Shown: piece after piece, positions 24,353-32,550 of the stretch
How the letters are laid out: each line of letters starts with the position of its first letter
Position numbering within the stretch: the stretch's first letter is position 1
DNA from: Bacteroidota bacterium
GTDB lineage: Bacteria; Bacteroidota; Bacteroidia; Cytophagales; Cytophagaceae
Length of the DNA: 45,995 nt
NCBI GenBank assembly: GCA_023392125.1
Contig: JAEVZS010000005.1
Span: 1-45,995, forward strand
Reading direction: 5' to 3'
Notes under the pieces: model-generated
Told to the model about the DNA's origin: nothing
Database searches by the model: none
The model's input: only the letters and a program-made list of their open reading frames with translations
Translations under genes and position numbers: made by a program

Positions 24353-25153
24353 ATGAAAAAGCATTATAGAACCATTGTTCTGTCAGATATCCACTTAGGC
24401 ACATCCGGTTCCAAAGCCAAAGAGGTAAATCAGTTTTTAAAACATAATACCTGTGACAGGCTTATTCTTAATGGAGATATTATAGACGGCTGGCAGTTGA
24501 AAAGATACGGCAAATGGAAAAAGCAGCATACCCGTTTTTTCCGCCGGATTCTCCAGTCAATTGAGAGCAAAAATACGGAAGTCATATACATCAGAGGAAA
24601 CCATGATGATTTTCTTGATGCTATAATTCCATTTACCATAGGCAATATCTCAATACGAAGAGAGTATATCCTAGAATCTGACCGGTTAAGGTTTCTGGTT
24701 ATTCACGGAGATATATTCGATAGTATTACAACCAATCTGAAATGGGTTGCCAGACTTGGTGATATAGGATATACCTTTCTGTTATGGATTAATAGACAAT
24801 ATAATCTGTATCGGAAGAAACGGGGTCTGCCATATTATTCACTTTCCCAAATTATTAAATCCAAAGTAAAAAAAGCAGTATCCTATATTTCGGACTTTGA
24901 GATTCAGCTTGCTGAGTTTGCCAAAAGCCGTAAATGTGACGGAATTATATGTGGTCATATTCATCAGCCCGGAATTAAATCTTTTAGCAATGGCATTATT
25001 TATATGAACTCAGGCGACTGGGTTGAATCACTGAGCGCTTTAGTCGAAAACGAAAATCATCAGTGGGAAGTGATTTTCTTTGCTCCGACTTATCTCCATA
25101 GCAGCTCAGCAAATACACAAAGCTATGCCAATTACCAAACAACCAGCTTGTAG
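24353..25153 (+). CDS. LpxH2-like metallophosphoesterase
   Basis: The 266-residue calcineurin-like enzyme has ligands in SDIHLG (Asp12, His14), GDIID (41-45), GNHDD (82-86), HGD (118-120) and GHIH (201-204). Its order and length fit the UDP-2,3-diacylglucosamine diphosphatase group often called LpxH2. Its basic central region (KRYGKWKKQHTRFFRR) suits binding at the membrane surface. It is distinct from the lpxH-like gene at 18405-19178. The next gene, 79 bases on, is a MurG-like glycosyltransferase, suggesting a lipid-linked sugar substrate. Exact substrate is open. Confidence 0.8.
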   Translation: MKKHYRTIVLSDIHLGTSGSKAKEVNQFLKHNTCDRLILNGDIIDGWQLKRYGKWKKQHTRFFRRILQSIESKNTEVIYIRGNHDDFLDAIIPFTIGNISIRREYILESDRLRFLVIHGDIFDSITTNLKWVARLGDIGYTFLLWINRQYNLYRKKRGLPYYSLSQIIKSKVKKAVSYISDFEIQLAEFAKSRKCDGIICGHIHQPGIKSFSNGIIYMNSGDWVESLSALVENENHQWEVIFFAPTYLHSSSANTQSYANYQTTSL

Positions 25154-25182
25154 GTTAACAATAGAATAATATGGTTTTTACA

Positions 25183-25222
25183 ATCATCTAACATTCAGAT
25201 TCTTTTTTTGTATCATCTAACA
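25183..25222 (+). repeat. Direct repeat ATCATCTAACA x2 before the MurG-like gene
   Basis: Two exact 11-base copies (25183-25193 and 25212-25222) are 29 bases apart, the second ending 11 bases before the ATG. This spacing is close to three helical turns, so a protein could bind both on one face. It is the only direct repeat I noticed in an intergenic region, and its meaning is unknown. Confidence 0.5.
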
Positions 25223-25232
25223 AATTATCCCG

Positions 25233-26324
25233 ATGCAAAAAAAGTTGCGCTACTTATTCATCGTACAGGGAGAAGGGAGAGGTCATATGACACAGGCCAT
25301 TGCTTTAAAAGAAACCCTTGAAAACGCTGGTCATCATGTAGTATGTACGCTTGTAGGCAAAAGCGACCGCAGAACCATTCCCGGCTTTTTTCTACAAAAA
25401 ATCGGAACTCCTGTTTTCGCATTTGAAAGCCCTAACTTTATCCTGGATAAAGAAAACAAACGCATCAGGATATCCCGAACCATTCTTCACAATCTCATCC
25501 AATGTAAAAGATTCTATAATAATCTGAAATTTATACATGCTCAGGTAGAATGCTACAATCCCGATGTAATCATTAACTTTTACGATTTTCTGGCTGGAAT
25601 ATACAATAGTATTTTCTCACATAAAGCCCGATTTGTATGTATCGGCCATCAATATCTTGCCCTTCACCCGGAATTTGTATTTCCTAAGGGAAGTATAGTA
25701 GACCGGAGCTTGCTGAAGTTAAATACCAGAATTACTTCCATTCAGGCAGATAAGCGACTTGCTTTATCCTTTACTCCGTTGCCATTACATAAACGAAACA
25801 ATACCCATGTTTTACCTCCATTATTAAGAAAGGAAATACTTTCCGTTATACCTGATCGCGAGCCGTTTTATCTGATTTATGTAGTCAATGAAGGCTATGC
25901 GAATGAAATTATACGCTGGCATCAGGCCAATAATCAGGTAAGACTTCACTGCTTCTGGGATAAGAAAGAGGCAGGCGAGATCACTGTTTTTCATGAAAAC
26001 CTGATCTTTCATAAAATAAATGATCAGAAATTTCTTGAGCTAATGCGGTCTTGTTCGGGATATGTATCGACAGCCGGATTTGAAAGTATTTGCGAAGCCA
26101 TGTACCTGGATAAACCTGTCATGATGGTTCCTATCCAAGGACATTATGAACAAAGATGTAATGCATTGGATGCTGAAAGAGCCAGAGCAGGGATTTCGAA
26201 CACTTCATTCGATTTATCTGCCTTTCTCAATTACCTTCCATTTCATACAGAAAAAAACATTGCTTTCAGAAACTGGGTTTCCCAAGCCAATGAATGTTTC
26301 ATTAAGGAACTGGCATGCTTTTAA
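25233..26324 (+). CDS. MurG/UGT-like glycosyltransferase (GT28-type)
   Basis: The 363-residue protein has a GT-B pattern. An N-terminal GEGRGH loop (residues 13-18) is equivalent to the GxGGH loop of MurG. The C-terminal donor-binding segment CSGYVSTAGFESICEAM, then MMVPIQGHYEQRCNA, lies at about 271-311. It resembles a group of archaeal and bacterial MurG-like proteins of unknown substrate. No membrane span is seen; a basic surface suggests peripheral membrane attachment. Together with the upstream phosphoesterase it may build or modify a glycolipid. It converges on gldH with a five-base gap and no terminator. Confidence 0.75.
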   Translation: MQKKLRYLFIVQGEGRGHMTQAIALKETLENAGHHVVCTLVGKSDRRTIPGFFLQKIGTPVFAFESPNFILDKENKRIRISRTILHNLIQCKRFYNNLKFIHAQVECYNPDVIINFYDFLAGIYNSIFSHKARFVCIGHQYLALHPEFVFPKGSIVDRSLLKLNTRITSIQADKRLALSFTPLPLHKRNNTHVLPPLLRKEILSVIPDREPFYLIYVVNEGYANEIIRWHQANNQVRLHCFWDKKEAGEITVFHENLIFHKINDQKFLELMRSCSGYVSTAGFESICEAMYLDKPVMMVPIQGHYEQRCNALDAERARAGISNTSFDLSAFLNYLPFHTEKNIAFRNWVSQANECFIKELACF

Positions 26325-26329
26325 TTCGC

Positions 26330-26797
26330 TTACTCTGATTTAGAAATTCTGATCCCAAAAGAAGCAATGCCATTTAAGGGCTCATCACGCATGTAATGTA
26401 CTGCTTTAATATAAAACTGTCCGGAGTATGGCATTTTCCTGTTCTGTAAAAACAGTATTTGATGATCGTAATAATCTCCCATCCCTGAACCCAAAGGTTT
26501 GCCCGTTTTAGGATCAAACAGATCCATATTATTTTGCCTGGACTCCAGTTCATTAAAAACGGAGTCCAGTAAATAATAACGGATGTATAAATTATAATAG
26601 GGATATGAAGCAGAGTATCTTATATTATATTGAAAGTCGTACTTAGGAATTGTATCTGCTATAGTAAAATCAAAGAGCAAAGAATCCTGCACAACCCATT
26701 GATCCTTATCCAATGTTTTGTTTACCTCATAAACCCTGTTCCTGTCACATGAAGTCAGTATAAAACCTGTTATCAGCAGTAACCAAATATTTTTCAT
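26330..26797 (-). CDS. gldH: Gliding motility lipoprotein GldH
   Basis: The 155-residue protein has a lipobox ending at Cys17 (FILTSCDRN). The family pattern follows: RVYEVNKTLDKDQWVVQDSLLFDF at the start of the mature protein, the YNLYIRYYLLDS core, and an ending GIASFGIRISKSE. GldH is needed for gliding in Flavobacterium johnsoniae and, with other Gld lipoproteins, for T9SS function. It overlaps ricT by four bases (ATGA). That pairing is a recurring gene order in this phylum, to my knowledge. It implies gliding or T9SS activity in this organism, consistent with the sorting domains seen elsewhere in the window. Confidence 0.88.
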   Translation of the reverse strand: MKNIWLLLITGFILTSCDRNRVYEVNKTLDKDQWVVQDSLLFDFTIADTIPKYDFQYNIRYSASYPYYNLYIRYYLLDSVFNELESRQNNMDLFDPKTGKPLGSGMGDYYDHQILFLQNRKMPYSGQFYIKAVHYMRDEPLNGIASFGIRISKSE

Positions 26798-27939
26798 GAT
26801 CCTTTCTCAGTTTTCTGAGGTGCTTTCTTCTTTTTCTTTTTCTTTTTCTTCCTTTTGGCACTCGCAAACTTCTCATCAAACCTGGAAAGCTCATTCAGTT
26901 CTTTTTGAGTTTCCTTGCTTTTATCTTCGAGCTCATCAAAATCAAGAGAAGCGGGTAAAACGCCATTTTTATTCATCTCCAGGATTTCGACTACCCGACT
27001 TGCCGGAATCGGAAACCAGGTAGTTTCCTGATTATAACCAAACCAAAGAATCTTTCTGAAAATATCAGTTTTCTGAAGATAAGCATTTCCCTGAGCTGTC
27101 TTCAACGGTTCATTAATCTCGGGAATATCCTTAAGCGCTTCAAGGTATGAATCCAGCTCATAATTCAGGCAACACTTTAATCTGCCACACTGCCCCGAAA
27201 GTTTAGAAGGATTTAATGATAAATTCTGATATCTGGCTGCTGAGGTTGAAACACTCTTAAAATCAGCCAGCCATGTAGAACAGCACAGTTCCCTGCCACA
27301 GGATCCTATTCCTCCCAGTCTCCCTGCTTCCTGCCTTAAACTGATCTGACGCATCTCGACCCGGATTTTAAACTCGGCTGCGAGTCTTTTTATCAATTCT
27401 CTGAAATCAACCCTGTCATCAGCAGAATAGAAAAAGGTAGCTTTTGAATTATCAGCCTGGTATTCGACATCTGAAAGCTTCATATCAAGCTTCAGTTCTC
27501 TGATGACATCTCTGGTTCGAATCAGTGTTTCGGTTTCCCGATTAGAGGCAAGCTCATACTTCTCAAGATCCTTTTCATTAGCGATCCGGTATATTGAACG
27601 AATACTCTCATCATTTTCCTTAACACCTTTTTTACGCATCTGCAGGCGCACAAGCTCTCCGCTAAGAGATACATGTCCCAGATGATGTCCATTCGGTACA
27701 TCAACTACAATGGCATCGCCGGTTGTCAGATCAAGATTATTAGAATTTCTAAAAAACTCTTTTCTGCCGCCTTTAAAACGAACCTCAACAATGTCAAATC
27801 TATCTGTTGAGATATCATCCATACCTGAGAGCCAGTCAAAGGTATTCATTTTATTACAACCACCAGACTTGCATCCACCTTTACTTCCGCATCCACCGGT
27901 ACTGCAACCGCCCCCGGTACCACAAGAACTACATCCCAT
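26794..27939 (-). CDS. ricT: PSP1-domain protein, RicT/YaaT-like, with Cys-rich N-terminus
   Basis: The 381-residue protein has a PSP1 core at about residues 45-290, including CGRELCCSTWLADF and CGRLKCCLNYELD with conserved paired cysteines. In Bacillus the RicA/F/T complex carries iron-sulfur clusters and helps RNase Y process mRNA. Two additions stand out: six cysteines in the first 28 residues set in Gly/Ser (Cys3, 6, 12, 17, 23, 28), and a C-terminal run of nine lysines encoded by a CTTTTT repeat on the plus strand. It precedes gldH with a four-base overlap and follows purD by 55 bases. Confidence 0.85.
   Translation of the reverse strand: MGCSSCGTGGGCSTGGCGSKGGCKSGGCNKMNTFDWLSGMDDISTDRFDIVEVRFKGGRKEFFRNSNNLDLTTGDAIVVDVPNGHHLGHVSLSGELVRLQMRKKGVKENDESIRSIYRIANEKDLEKYELASNRETETLIRTRDVIRELKLDMKLSDVEYQADNSKATFFYSADDRVDFRELIKRLAAEFKIRVEMRQISLRQEAGRLGGIGSCGRELCCSTWLADFKSVSTSAARYQNLSLNPSKLSGQCGRLKCCLNYELDSYLEALKDIPEINEPLKTAQGNAYLQKTDIFRKILWFGYNQETTWFPIPASRVVEILEMNKNGVLPASLDFDELEDKSKETQKELNELSRFDEKFASAKRKKKKKKKKKAPQKTEKGS
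26824..26853. repeat. Hexanucleotide microsatellite in ricT 3' end
   Basis: Three perfect copies of CTTTTT (26830-26847) with near-copies on either side encode the nine-lysine run of the PSP1 protein. Unit changes would add or remove two lysines without shifting frame. Confidence 0.8.
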
Positions 27940-27994
27940 TTTTTATTATTTAAGTGGAAAATCAATCAATATTAAAAAATCCCGGTAAAATACG

Positions 27995-29293
27995 TCAAAT
28001 AACTACATTATTACCAGAATTAACCAAATCAAAACCGATATCGGTTCTATAATATCTTCCGGTCCAGCTTATCAGACCAGCCGCTTTATTGGATTTCGCC
28101 AGAGCTGTCTCGCGGGATTCCGCCAATGCAGTCAGTGCGATCACCCGTCCGCCATTCGTAACGACTTTGTTGTCTTTCATAGTGGTTCCGGCATGAAAAG
28201 CAATCACTTCTCTAACCTGATCAAGTCCGGTAATCGGATCACCTTTTTCATATGCTTCCGGATATCCTCCTGCCACCAGCATGACAGTTGTTGCGGCTTC
28301 TTCACTAAATTCGACAGTAGTATCTTTCAAATCACCTTTGGCTGCTTTTACTAATAAATCAACCAGGTCAGATTTTATTCTGGGAAGCACCACTTCCGTC
28401 TCAGGATCCCCCATTCTTGCGTTATATTCAATAACGTAAGGTTCGCCCGCAACATTTATAAGACCGAAGAAAATAAATCCAACATAATGTATATCCTCTT
28501 TCTTCAATCCTTCAATCGTTGGTTTTATAATACGATTCTCAATTTTCTGCATAAACTCCTTATCCGCAAAAGGGACAGGAGATATTGCACCCATACCACC
28601 GGTATTGGGACCAGTATCACCTTCTCCTATTCTTTTATAGTCTTTAGCCTCCGGAAGTATGATATAATCTTTCCCATCAGTAAGGACAAAAACTGAAAGT
28701 TCTATTCCGGAAAGAAACTCCTCCACAACAACTTTTGCTCCGGCATCTCCGAATTTGCCGTCTACCAGCATATCTTTCAGCGTAACCTTAGCTGTCTGAT
28801 GATCTTCTGCTATAATTACCCCCTTACCGGCTGCCAGTCCATCTGCCTTTAGTACAACCGGAAGCGAATGATTACTTACATACTCAATCCCTTCAGCAAA
28901 GTTGGCAGGAGTAAATGTCCTGGCAGATGCCGTAGGTATTGAGTATTTATTCATAAAAGCCTTGGAAAAATCTTTACTCCCCTCCAGTTGTGCTCCTTTG
29001 GCAGTCGGCCCCACCAGTAAAATATGCTTCAGCAAATCATTGGACGCAAAATAGTCCGAGATTCCCTCTACCAAGGGTGCTTCAGGGCCTACCACAACAA
29101 GATCAATCTGACGGCTGAGACAGAACTCTCCCAGTCTTTGAAAATCATTTACCGCAATATCTACATTTTCTGCTACTTCACGTGTACCTGCGTTTCCCGG
29201 AGCTACATATAAATTCGTACATTTCTCACTTTGCTTTATTTTCCAGGCAAAAGCGTGCTCTCTTCCACCAGATCCAACTACCAGAATATTCAT
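27995..29293 (-). CDS. purD: Phosphoribosylamine--glycine ligase
   Basis: The 432-residue enzyme joins glycine to phosphoribosylamine, step two of purine synthesis. It has the N-terminal ILVVGSGGREHAFAWK (residues 3-18) and ATP-grasp segments VLKADGLAAGKGVIIAED (about 146-163), GPNTGGMGA and YNARMGDPETEVVLPR. Length is normal for a stand-alone PurD. It lies 24 bases after recQ and before ricT, so a recQ-purD-ricT-gldH transcript is probable. No other pur gene is close. Confidence 0.97.
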   Translation of the reverse strand: MNILVVGSGGREHAFAWKIKQSEKCTNLYVAPGNAGTREVAENVDIAVNDFQRLGEFCLSRQIDLVVVGPEAPLVEGISDYFASNDLLKHILLVGPTAKGAQLEGSKDFSKAFMNKYSIPTASARTFTPANFAEGIEYVSNHSLPVVLKADGLAAGKGVIIAEDHQTAKVTLKDMLVDGKFGDAGAKVVVEEFLSGIELSVFVLTDGKDYIILPEAKDYKRIGEGDTGPNTGGMGAISPVPFADKEFMQKIENRIIKPTIEGLKKEDIHYVGFIFFGLINVAGEPYVIEYNARMGDPETEVVLPRIKSDLVDLLVKAAKGDLKDTTVEFSEEAATTVMLVAGGYPEAYEKGDPITGLDQVREVIAFHAGTTMKDNKVVTNGGRVIALTALAESRETALAKSNKAAGLISWTGRYYRTDIGFDLVNSGNNVVI

Positions 29294-29317
29294 TTTATAT
29301 ATTTTAGATCATTTAAA

Positions 29318-31495
29318 TTAATTTGCATACTCAGACAGGAATTTGATACGAACAAGCCTTAGCTCTTCTTCCGTAAAATCTTCATTGTCCGGATTGCTTA
29401 TGGCTTCCTGAATACTATCACTCTCGACACTCATAAAATAATCCTTTATGTCATCCTGTCTGTCTTTATCAATTATCTGATTGAGATAATAATCAAGATT
29501 GAGCTTTGTTCCGGAGTAACAAATATGCTCGATTTCTTCTATTAGCTCAGACATGGAGATGCTCTTTGCCTGAGCAATTTCTTCAAGGTCTACTTTTCTG
29601 TCTATCTGCTGAATTATAAAGATTTTAATTTTTGACTTGTTAACCGAACTCTTGACTACTACATCCGCTGTAGTTTCTATATCATTTTCTTCAGCATACC
29701 GGGCTATGGTATCAATAAACGGTTTTCCAAATTTAACAATCTTTCCATTCCCGACTCCGTTGATATTTGCCAGCTGCTCTCTGGTTACAGGATAGACCGT
29801 AGCCATTTCTTCCAGAGAGGGATCCTGAAATACAACGTAGGGAGGAACACCCTTTTCTTTAGCGATTTTTCTTCGCAACGTCTTAAGAATGTCAAAAAGA
29901 ACAGGATCTACTCCTCTCCGCTCGACGCTGTTTCCCATTTCCGTAGCGGCCTGCTCCACAGAATAATCATGGTCTTTAGAAAGGGAAAGCACATATGGCA
30001 TCTTCAAATATTCTCTTCCTTTATCAGAAAGTCGAAGTACTCCTACTTCTTCGGTATCTTTGGCAAGAAGACCAAGCAGGGTCAACTGACGTATTATTGA
30101 ATTCCAAAGCTCTGCACTGTGATGTTTTCCTTTTCCGAATACTTCCAGCGACTGATGTCCATAGCTTTCTGTATAATCATTTACATATCCGGTAAGCACA
30201 GAGCTCAAATGATTAATAGAAAAGCGTTGCTCCGTCTGTTTAACCGTTTTTAAGGCTAATGCAGCATCTTCCAGAATATCAAATCTTTCTTTGGGCTTAA
30301 GACAATTGTCACAAAACCCGCAATCTTTTTCAAAAACTTCACCAAAGTAGCTTAGCAACTGTTTTCTCCGACATACCGAAAGCTCTGAGTATGCGACCAT
30401 TTCCTGCAATAAAATGCGCGCATTATCTCTTTCCGTTACAGTCTTATCTTTGTTAAACTTCTCAAGTTTTAAAATATCCTTATGCCTGTAAAACATAAGG
30501 CAATTGCCCTCAAGGCCATCTCTTCCTGCCCTGCCCGTCTCCTGGTAATATCCTTCAAGAGACTTTGGCACATCGTAATGGATGACAAACCGGACATCGG
30601 GCTTGTCAATTCCCATCCCAAAGGCTATTGTCGCCACAATAACATCTACCTCCTCATTAAGAAATGCATCCTGGTTGCCCATTCTTACAGCTGGTTCCAG
30701 ACCTGCATGATACGGAAGAGCTCTTATATCATTTACCCTCAGGAGCTCTGCAATTTCTTCAACTTTTTTCCTGCTGAGGCAATAAATAATTCCGGATTTT
30801 CCCTTATTGCTTCGTATAAACTGTATCAGGGATTTCTTGGCATTTATCTTGGGCCGTACTTCATAGTACAGATTTTCCCGATTGAAGGAAGACTTAAAAA
30901 TTGTAGCATCCTCCATGTGCAGGTTTTTCTGAATATCCTGCTGCACCTTAGGAGTAGCGGTAGCCGTCAGGGCAATTATGGGTAGCTTGCCCAGCTGATC
31001 GATAATAGTTCTGATTTTTCTGTATTCCGGACGAAAATCATGTCCCCATTCAGAAATACAGTGTGCCTCATCAATAGCAATAAACGATATCTTTGCCTGC
31101 CTTAAGAAAACGATATTTTCTTCTTTGGTAAGCGATTCCGGCGCCACATACAACAATTTAAGCTCACCGCTCAGAGTTTCCTTTTTTACCCTGGTCGCTT
31201 CTGATTTGGAAAGTGTGGAGTTTAGAAAATGAGCATTGACACCAAGCGCATTCAGCTGATCTACCTGATTTTTCATCAGGGCAATCAGGGGAGAAATAAC
31301 AATCGCAGTACCTTTTACCATCAGAGCAGGCAACTGGTAACACAACGATTTTCCTGCCCCTGTAGGCATAATCACGAAACTATTTTTACCACCCAGCACA
31401 TTGTTGATGATGTCCTGCTGATTACCTCTGAATTGATTGTAACCGAAAACAGTTTTTAATTTGCTTATTACATCTACATCATTTTCGACTAACAT
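29318..31495 (-). CDS. recQ: ATP-dependent DNA helicase RecQ
   Basis: The 725-residue 3'-5' helicase has Walker A PTGAGKS (44-50), DEAH (142-145) with the aromatic-rich loop after it, and motif VI QETGRAGRDG (319-327). A zinc site is formed by Cys375, Cys392, Cys395 and Cys398, followed by the RQC winged helix. An HRDC domain lies at about 525-605 (LRRKIAKEKGVPPYVVF). A further ~100-residue C-terminal extension is predicted helical and acidic at the end. It unwinds recombination intermediates. It is divergent from kdsD. Confidence 0.96.
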   Translation of the reverse strand: MLVENDVDVISKLKTVFGYNQFRGNQQDIINNVLGGKNSFVIMPTGAGKSLCYQLPALMVKGTAIVISPLIALMKNQVDQLNALGVNAHFLNSTLSKSEATRVKKETLSGELKLLYVAPESLTKEENIVFLRQAKISFIAIDEAHCISEWGHDFRPEYRKIRTIIDQLGKLPIIALTATATPKVQQDIQKNLHMEDATIFKSSFNRENLYYEVRPKINAKKSLIQFIRSNKGKSGIIYCLSRKKVEEIAELLRVNDIRALPYHAGLEPAVRMGNQDAFLNEEVDVIVATIAFGMGIDKPDVRFVIHYDVPKSLEGYYQETGRAGRDGLEGNCLMFYRHKDILKLEKFNKDKTVTERDNARILLQEMVAYSELSVCRRKQLLSYFGEVFEKDCGFCDNCLKPKERFDILEDAALALKTVKQTEQRFSINHLSSVLTGYVNDYTESYGHQSLEVFGKGKHHSAELWNSIIRQLTLLGLLAKDTEEVGVLRLSDKGREYLKMPYVLSLSKDHDYSVEQAATEMGNSVERRGVDPVLFDILKTLRRKIAKEKGVPPYVVFQDPSLEEMATVYPVTREQLANINGVGNGKIVKFGKPFIDTIARYAEENDIETTADVVVKSSVNKSKIKIFIIQQIDRKVDLEEIAQAKSISMSELIEEIEHICYSGTKLNLDYYLNQIIDKDRQDDIKDYFMSVESDSIQEAISNPDNEDFTEEELRLVRIKFLSEYAN

Positions 31496-31530
31496 TTCCT
31501 TTTCTGTAGCTTATTTTTTCCTTTAGTTCT

Positions 31531-31538
31531 TATATTTG
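31531..31538 (+). promoter_or_regulatory. Promoter -7 box (TATATTTG) for kdsD-manC
   Basis: TATATTTG matches TAnnTTTG and lies 43 bases before the kdsD TTG, in the 86-base gap to divergent recQ. The -33 place is T-rich without a clean TTTG. Confidence 0.5.
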
Positions 31539-31581
31539 TCCCGGAATAAAAAAGTAGTTTCCACAATAGGGCATCTATACA

Positions 31582-32550
31582 TTGAAATTAGTAAAAAATC
31601 TCAAATTAATTGCAAAAAATGTCCTCATAAATGAGGCAGAGGCACTTAAAGCGCTGGTTGACCTGATTGACGATCAGTTTGAAGCCTGTGTCCACGCTAT
31701 TTTGGCCACCAAGGGCCGCGTAGTCATTACCGGTATCGGCAAAAGTGCCATTATCGGACAGAAGATTGCCTCCACATTAAACTCTACAGGAACACCTTCT
31801 ATGTTTATGCATGCGGCAGACTCTATTCACGGAGACCTGGGAATGCTTACCAGTGACGACATCGTAATTTGCCTTTCTAAAAGCGGCAATACTCCGGAAA
31901 TCAAGGTTCTTGTCCCGCTTCTGAAAAGAAAAGGAGCAAAGCTCATTGCCCTTGTAGGTAATACAGATTCTTACCTTGCCCAGCAGGCTGATTTTGTTCT
32001 GAATGCAACTATAGATAAAGAGGCCTGTCCTAATAACCTTGCACCGACAACCAGCACAACCGCAGCGCTTGCAATAGGTGATGCCCTGGCCGTATGTCTC
32101 ATTGAAGCCAGAGCTTTTTCAAGCAGGGATTTTGCAATGCTCCATCCGGGTGGTTCTTTAGGGAAACGTCTTTATTTAAAAGTGGAAGATATCGCCGTAC
32201 AGAATGAGATCCCGCTTGTAAAGCCTGAAGCAAGCATCCATGATGTAATTGTAGAAATTTCATCGAAGCGGCTGGGAGCGGTTGCTGTAAGCAACGATGC
32301 CCTGGAACTCCTGGGAATTATTACTGATGGTGATCTGAGAAGAATGTTAAAAAATCATACCATTCTTACTGGTATTCTGGCTAAAGACATCATGAGCGTT
32401 TCACCCAAAACCATAGATGCGGAAGAATACGCGGTCAATGCACTCAACCTAATGCAGCAAAATAACATTACTCAGCTGGTTGTGTTAAGAAACAATAAAA
32501 TAACCGGCTTTGTCCATATTCACGATTTACTAAAAGAAGGGTTAATCTAA
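31582..32550 (+). CDS. kdsD: Arabinose-5-phosphate isomerase (KdsD/KpsF family)
   Basis: The 322-residue protein interconverts ribulose 5-phosphate and arabinose 5-phosphate, the entry into KDO synthesis. The SIS domain is at about residues 35-175 (ITGIGKSAIIGQKIASTL, MHAADSIHGDLGM, LSKSGNTPE, LAPTTSTTAALAIGDALA). Two CBS domains span about 200-322. It begins with TTG and ends directly at the manC ATG with no bases between. Role in lipopolysaccharide core or capsule is inferred from family and partner. Confidence 0.92.
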   Translation: MKLVKNLKLIAKNVLINEAEALKALVDLIDDQFEACVHAILATKGRVVITGIGKSAIIGQKIASTLNSTGTPSMFMHAADSIHGDLGMLTSDDIVICLSKSGNTPEIKVLVPLLKRKGAKLIALVGNTDSYLAQQADFVLNATIDKEACPNNLAPTTSTTAALAIGDALAVCLIEARAFSSRDFAMLHPGGSLGKRLYLKVEDIAVQNEIPLVKPEASIHDVIVEISSKRLGAVAVSNDALELLGIITDGDLRRMLKNHTILTGILAKDIMSVSPKTIDAEEYAVNALNLMQQNNITQLVVLRNNKITGFVHIHDLLKEGLI

